From Bacteroidota bacterium (lineage in GTDB: Bacteria; Bacteroidota; Ignavibacteria; Palsa-1295), in contig JANYDV010000304.1 in the NCBI GenBank assembly GCA_025363505.1, positions 1-10,793 on the forward strand: a stretch of 10,793 bases of DNA, given 5' to 3'. The notes beneath the pieces were generated by a model. The model did not search any database, was not told the DNA's origin, and was given only the letters and a program-made list of their open reading frames with translations. Positions 8,201-10,793 of the stretch are shown here, piece after piece. Numbering within the stretch: position 1 is the stretch's first letter; each line of letters starts with the position of its first letter. Both the position numbers and the translations under genes were made by a program.

Positions 8201-8218
8201 TTAAAGGTCAAATATTTG
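8180..8218. promoter_or_regulatory. Candidate operator (inverted repeat over the promoter)
   Basis: A perfect 7-bp inverted repeat, GACCTTT (8180-8186) and AAAGGTC (8203-8209), is centred on the -10/-7 element with half-site centres 23 bp apart, about two helical turns. The palindrome CAAATATTTG (8209-8218) follows directly. This is where a dimeric XRE repressor would block RNA polymerase, and the second gene of the transcript encodes such a domain. Binding by that protein is inferred. The rest of the 240-bp gap from 8003 shows no terminator and no gene I can support. Confidence 0.45.
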
Positions 8219-8242
8219 TTTTTCATTTACAAACACTCTATA

Positions 8243-8905
8243 ATGAACGAAGATCAGCTCAAATTTCTTAATGACCTTGATTCTAATGGGATGCGTCCCT
8301 TTATTGAGTCGGTCGTGAAGCGCATCTCTATAACGACTCCTGAAATTGCCTATTTAGTGGACGATGATCGTCAGGGCTATCTCCCACAGCGACGCCCACT
8401 GGCTGCTGGAGTTCTTAGGTACTGCAAAAACGATCAAACCCTATATAATGCGGCATTAGATTTCGGATACGTAATTATTCCGAATCGGTACAGAACGACA
8501 GTTAGAGCTATGGACTCCATTGTTCAAATACGTCGTTTCTCCGATTTAGAAACACCGCCCGGAATCCGAAAGGATACATCCCAATATGAAATGTTTGCCG
8601 AGTACACAACCACGCATACCCTCTTGTTTATTTTAGAATATTTTGAACCAATAAAAAAAGGAGAGGTAAAAACTTTCATTAATAAATTCGCTCATTCGGA
8701 AATCTATTTAGCAACTCTTAATAGCGAGTTAAATTCTTTCGAGGTATACCCTGTGAAAGCCGACGACTACCTTTCCGGTGAGCATCAAAAAATTGACCTC
8801 GCTAAGTTCATAGAAAAGCCAAAAGCGAAGCGTAACATACGTGAATCCATTAAGAAGGATTTGCAAAAGAAAAGACAGGAGCGCGGTCGTCGTTCTAACA
8901 TTTAG
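8243..8905 (+). CDS. Unrecognised 220-aa protein, partner of XRE-ImmA protein
   Basis: I do not recognise a family. The ATG at 8243 is preferred: an in-frame TTG at 8198 lies inside the promoter/operator repeat and would add 15 unlikely residues. The protein is soluble-looking, with no signal or membrane segment. Visible stretches are DDDRQGYLPQRRPLAAGVLRY (40-60), ALDFGYVIIPNRYRTTVR (71-88), a hydrophobic helix HTLLFILEYFEP (125-136) and a very basic tail (192-220) ending RNIRESIK (197-204) ... GRRSNI (215-220). RNIRESIK recurs in the C-terminal tail of the next protein. The stop is 31 bp before that gene, so they form an operon. The basic tail could bind nucleic acid or a partner. A toxin, effector or sensor controlled by the neighbour is possible but is not shown by any motif. 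Confidence 0.75.
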   Translation: MNEDQLKFLNDLDSNGMRPFIESVVKRISITTPEIAYLVDDDRQGYLPQRRPLAAGVLRYCKNDQTLYNAALDFGYVIIPNRYRTTVRAMDSIVQIRRFSDLETPPGIRKDTSQYEMFAEYTTTHTLLFILEYFEPIKKGEVKTFINKFAHSEIYLATLNSELNSFEVYPVKADDYLSGEHQKIDLAKFIEKPKAKRNIRESIKKDLQKKRQERGRRSNI

Positions 8906-8936
8906 TCTATCTACAATAATCAAAAACAATCACGCC

Positions 8937-10142
8937 ATGACAGGAGAAAAAGACAGCAAAACCAGATTCAACGGAGAAAAAATAAAAGAAGCACGAGAAC
9001 TACGGCGCATGGACATAACTGAACTATCATATAGAACAGGCATTAGCCGCCAATCCATTTCAAACTATGAGAACGGTGGCTATACCCCAAAACCAGATAA
9101 CATGTCATTACTATCCGACGTGCTGAAAGTTAAATGGAGTTTTTTTACACAACCCTCTAAGAGCACCGATGAACCTATATACTTCCGTTCGTTGAGTGCG
9201 GCAACGAAAATCGCACGAGTTAGCGCAATGCGAACTTTGGACATGATGGAAGAAATTGTTGGAGCAATTCAAAACTTTACCGATCTTCCGAAATTAAATA
9301 TTCCAGAATTTGATATAAAAAATCCTGAATTGCTTACTCATGATCAAATCGAAGAGTGCGCGATGGCTTGTAGAAAACTTTGGGAATTAGGTTTAGAGCC
9401 GATAGAAGACCTCATTGCAGAAATGGAATCGGCGGGTATCCTTGTCTATACTTCCGAGATAGATTCAGATTCGTTGGATGCCTTTTCAAGATGGGGAAAT
9501 GATGGGAAACCTTATGTTCATCTTTGCTCAAATAAACATTGTGCAGTTCGTACCCGTTTTGATGCGGCGCACGAACTTGGTCATATCCTATTACATAAAA
9601 ATGTCAAAAAAAGCGATCTGCGCTATCAGAAATATTTTAAAGATTTCGAGGAGCAAGCAAACTACTTTGCAAGTGTTTTTTTGATGCCAGAGAAAACATT
9701 TCTTAATGATATTACAAGAGTTACCCTTAGTCATTTATTGAGACTAAAACCGAAATGGAGAGTATCAGTAGGAGCAATGATTAAGCGATGCGCACATTTG
9801 GAATTAATTGATTCGGAGGGGGAAAAATATCTTTGGATAAGCCGAAGAAAAAAATGGGGGAAAACAGAGCCGCTCGATAACGATCTGGAAACAATTCCAC
9901 AGGAAGAACCTCTTTGGATAAAAGAAGCTATTAAGATAATGATTGAAGAGCAGTATGGAACAGCGAGTGAAATCCTTTCCTATTTACATTATGATAACGA
10001 TTTAATTGCTCAGTTTCTAAACCTCGATATTCTCAGAGCGAATGTTGAGCGAGGCGATACTTCGGATTTAATAAGACGAAATATTCGGGAAAGTATAAAG
10101 GGAGGCGCACACTCAAATATTATTAAATTCAAAGTAGCATAA
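8937..10142 (+). CDS. XRE helix-turn-helix / ImmA-IrrE zinc metallopeptidase fusion
   Basis: The protein is 401 aa from the ATG at 8937; an upstream ATG at 8841 would sit inside the preceding gene. An XRE helix-turn-helix covers residues 13-67, with DITELSYRTGISRQSISNYE (26-45). A linker has IYFRSLSAATKIAR (81-94), typical of these fusions. The ImmA/IrrE (COG2856) peptidase carries FDAAHELGHILLH (208-220; zinc ligands H212 and H216, catalytic E213) and FEEQANYFASVFLMP (237-251), which holds the third ligand (E238 or E239). Relatives are stress- or damage-activated proteases that remove a repressor: ImmA cuts ImmR in ICEBs1, and IrrE/PprI cuts DdrO. Here repressor-like and protease domains are in one chain. 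The C-terminal 100 residues (about 300-401) exceed the usual core and contain RNIRESIK (381-388), shared with the upstream protein. There is no Shine-Dalgarno sequence. Confidence 0.92.
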   Translation: MTGEKDSKTRFNGEKIKEARELRRMDITELSYRTGISRQSISNYENGGYTPKPDNMSLLSDVLKVKWSFFTQPSKSTDEPIYFRSLSAATKIARVSAMRTLDMMEEIVGAIQNFTDLPKLNIPEFDIKNPELLTHDQIEECAMACRKLWELGLEPIEDLIAEMESAGILVYTSEIDSDSLDAFSRWGNDGKPYVHLCSNKHCAVRTRFDAAHELGHILLHKNVKKSDLRYQKYFKDFEEQANYFASVFLMPEKTFLNDITRVTLSHLLRLKPKWRVSVGAMIKRCAHLELIDSEGEKYLWISRRKKWGKTEPLDNDLETIPQEEPLWIKEAIKIMIEEQYGTASEILSYLHYDNDLIAQFLNLDILRANVERGDTSDLIRRNIRESIKGGAHSNIIKFKVA

Positions 10143-10146
10143 AAAA

Positions 10147-10172
10147 AACACCGCTCAAAAACAAGCGGTGTT
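10147..10172 (-). terminator. Hairpin with a minus-strand U-tract
   Basis: A 9-bp perfect stem, AACACCGCT (10147-10155) and AGCGGTGTT (10164-10172), closes an 8-nt loop just after the XRE-ImmA stop. On the + strand the stem is preceded by As and followed by CCTC, with no T-run. On the minus strand it is followed by about eight Ts. It is therefore a better intrinsic terminator for a minus-strand transcript, although it may still end or protect the + strand mRNA. Confidence 0.65.
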
Positions 10173-10230
10173 CCTCAAATATGAACATTAGCAATAGCGT
10201 TCTATTTGTTTTTTTTACAAAACGAGTTAA

Positions 10231-10302
10231 TGTTGGGGAGCATTATTGGTAAAAGTAATACTCTGAAGTACCGAGCGAGTTCAATCCCTGCTCGCCCCAA
10301 CA
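10231..10302 (+). other. tRNA-like element with incomplete anticodon arm
   Basis: The 72-nt element is closed by a perfect 8-bp stem, TGTTGGGG (10231-10238) and CCCCAACA (10295-10302). Inside are a D-arm-like TATT/AATA hairpin with GG in its loop (10244-10260) and AGTTCAATCC (10278-10287), which fits the T-loop consensus. With the T loop fixed, the acceptor strands become GGGGAGC and TCGCCCC and the body is about 65 nt, roughly 8 nt short. Only a CTC/GAG stem can be drawn for the anticodon arm. CTCTGAA would be a good tRNA-Gln(CUG) loop but its flanks do not pair. No CCA is encoded. It could be a decayed tRNA, a tRNA-derived attachment site, or a distinct structured RNA. Confidence 0.45.
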
Positions 10303-10324
10303 TTTGTATACGAATATAACACAT

Positions 10325-10353
10325 TTTGATACAGAAAATTCAGAATACCTTTA
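10325..10353 (+). promoter_or_regulatory. Candidate promoter of the 102-aa gene
   Basis: TTTG (10325-10328) and TACCTTTA (10346-10353, close to TAnnTTTG) are 17 bp apart, shorter than the usual Bacteroidota spacing. A TTGACA (10357-10362) is also present but lacks a good -10 box; the best at 17 bp is AGGATT. A GGAGG at 10378-10382 lies too far from the ATG at 10433 to act as its ribosome binding site. Confidence 0.25.
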
Positions 10354-10432
10354 AAATTGACATTTTCAATGCTTTTTGGAGGATTTCTACTGAAGAGAAA
10401 GAGACGAACAATTAAATTATTTAAAAACTACT

Positions 10433-10741
10433 ATGGCACTTGAAATAGAAATCGTATCTAATGGAAAATGGAAAATCATTCAGAATGGTAGCATCGTTGG
10501 GACTGTAACTTTTGACGACAATGGCACTAAAAATGTATTTTCCGAAATCACAACTTATGCACCTAAAAATAAACAAACGGGTGCTGGATGGAGTCCCGGT
10601 CCAATCCCTTTTAAGGAATGGTTTAAGAAAACTATCAATGAACTGTTCGGAGAAAGTAGTGCTACAACTATTTTACCTAATCGCGGTTCTGTTGATGCTA
10701 TTGATTATTTTGCTGAATACAAAATTCCGATGGGTTCATAA
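10433..10741 (+). CDS. Small hypothetical protein (102 aa)
   Basis: I do not recognise this protein. The ATG at 10433 is the first possible start after an in-frame stop at 10391. It has no signal peptide or membrane segment. The N-terminus looks like a short beta sheet (LEIEIVSNGKWKIIQNG, with GSIVGTVTFDDNG following), then a Gly/Pro-rich loop GAGWSPGPIPFKEWFKK (residues 50-66) and a short C-terminal region ending YKIPMGS. Codon use and the lack of a nearby Shine-Dalgarno sequence are like its neighbours. It stands apart from the XRE-ImmA gene by 290 bp containing the hairpin and the tRNA-like element, so it is probably its own transcript. A small accessory protein is likely; its function is unknown. 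Confidence 0.6.
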   Translation: MALEIEIVSNGKWKIIQNGSIVGTVTFDDNGTKNVFSEITTYAPKNKQTGAGWSPGPIPFKEWFKKTINELFGESSATTILPNRGSVDAIDYFAEYKIPMGS

Positions 10742-10745
10742 TTTT

Positions 10746-10786
10746 AAGCCCACAGTACGGAGGGCTTTTCATACCCCTCCGTGCTG
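10746..10786 (+). terminator. Two overlapping, mutually exclusive hairpins
   Basis: Hairpin A pairs AAGCCC (10746-10751) with GGGCTT (10762-10767) and runs into TT, a weak terminator just after the 102-aa stop. Hairpin B pairs CAGTACGGAGGG (10753-10764) with CCCTCCGTGCTG (10775-10786): 12 bp with one G-U pair and a 10-nt loop. B has no T-run before the window ends. Both use 10762-10764, so only one can form at a time. Confidence 0.5.
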
Positions 10787-10793
10787 AGTGAAG

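Noticed and set aside
8198..8242. TTG start for the 220-aa protein
   Set aside because: The TTG falls inside the promoter and inverted repeat, at or before the predicted transcription start, and the added residues look like AT-rich non-coding sequence. The ATG at 8243 is better.
8841..8936. Longer start for the XRE-ImmA protein
   Set aside because: It would overlap the upstream gene by 65 bp and add 32 residues before a standard helix-turn-helix start. The ATG at 8937 gives the usual spacing.
10231..10302. Calling the element a normal tRNA (Gln or Phe) or a tmRNA
   Set aside because: No 5-bp anticodon stem can be drawn around CTCTGAA or CTGAAGT, the body is about 8 nt short, and tmRNA needs several hundred nt with a tag frame. 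It is kept as tRNA-like only.
1..10793. CRISPR array or insertion sequence
   Set aside because: No regularly spaced direct repeats and no transposase or integrase frame were seen on either strand.

Overview
The window looks like a chromosomal segment of a Gram-negative bacterium of moderate to low GC content. A member of the Bacteroidota/Chlorobiota group is the best guess. Most start codons lack a Shine-Dalgarno sequence, one promoter matches the Bacteroidota pattern (TTTG, then TAnnTTTG), and the house-keeping proteins fit that group. This taxonomy is an inference, not a proof.

Layout. Positions 1-248 hold a dispersed-type inverted repeat and a leader for a + strand fatty acid desaturase (249-1115), which ends at a strong terminator hairpin (1132-1170). 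From 7052 down to 1172 the minus strand carries a co-directional run: ygfZ (folate-binding Fe-S repair protein), nadA (quinolinate synthase, an Fe-S enzyme), hflX (ribosome-associated GTPase), a small membrane-anchored or secreted unknown protein, rmuC, and a DoxX-like membrane protein that overlaps the rmuC stop by one base. A TraB/GumN-family secreted protein (7097-8002, +) is divergent from ygfZ across a very short gap.

From about 8003 to the right end the window changes character and looks accessory. A promoter overlapped by a perfect 7-bp inverted repeat drives an unrecognised 220-aa protein and, 31 bp later, a 401-aa protein. The second is an XRE helix-turn-helix fused to an ImmA/IrrE zinc peptidase with an extra C-terminal region of about 100 residues. 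Both end in a shared peptide, RNIRESIK, encoded by mostly different codons. This is the most interesting signal here: it suggests a protein-level link between the two partners (shared binding partner, substrate and self-inhibition, or degron). A cognate pair such as a toxin/antitoxin or a stress or defence switch is plausible but unproven.

Downstream (10143-10432) lie a hairpin whose U-tract serves only the minus strand and a 72-nt tRNA-like element that has no proper anticodon arm. The window ends with a small orphan protein (10433-10741) followed by two mutually exclusive hairpins.
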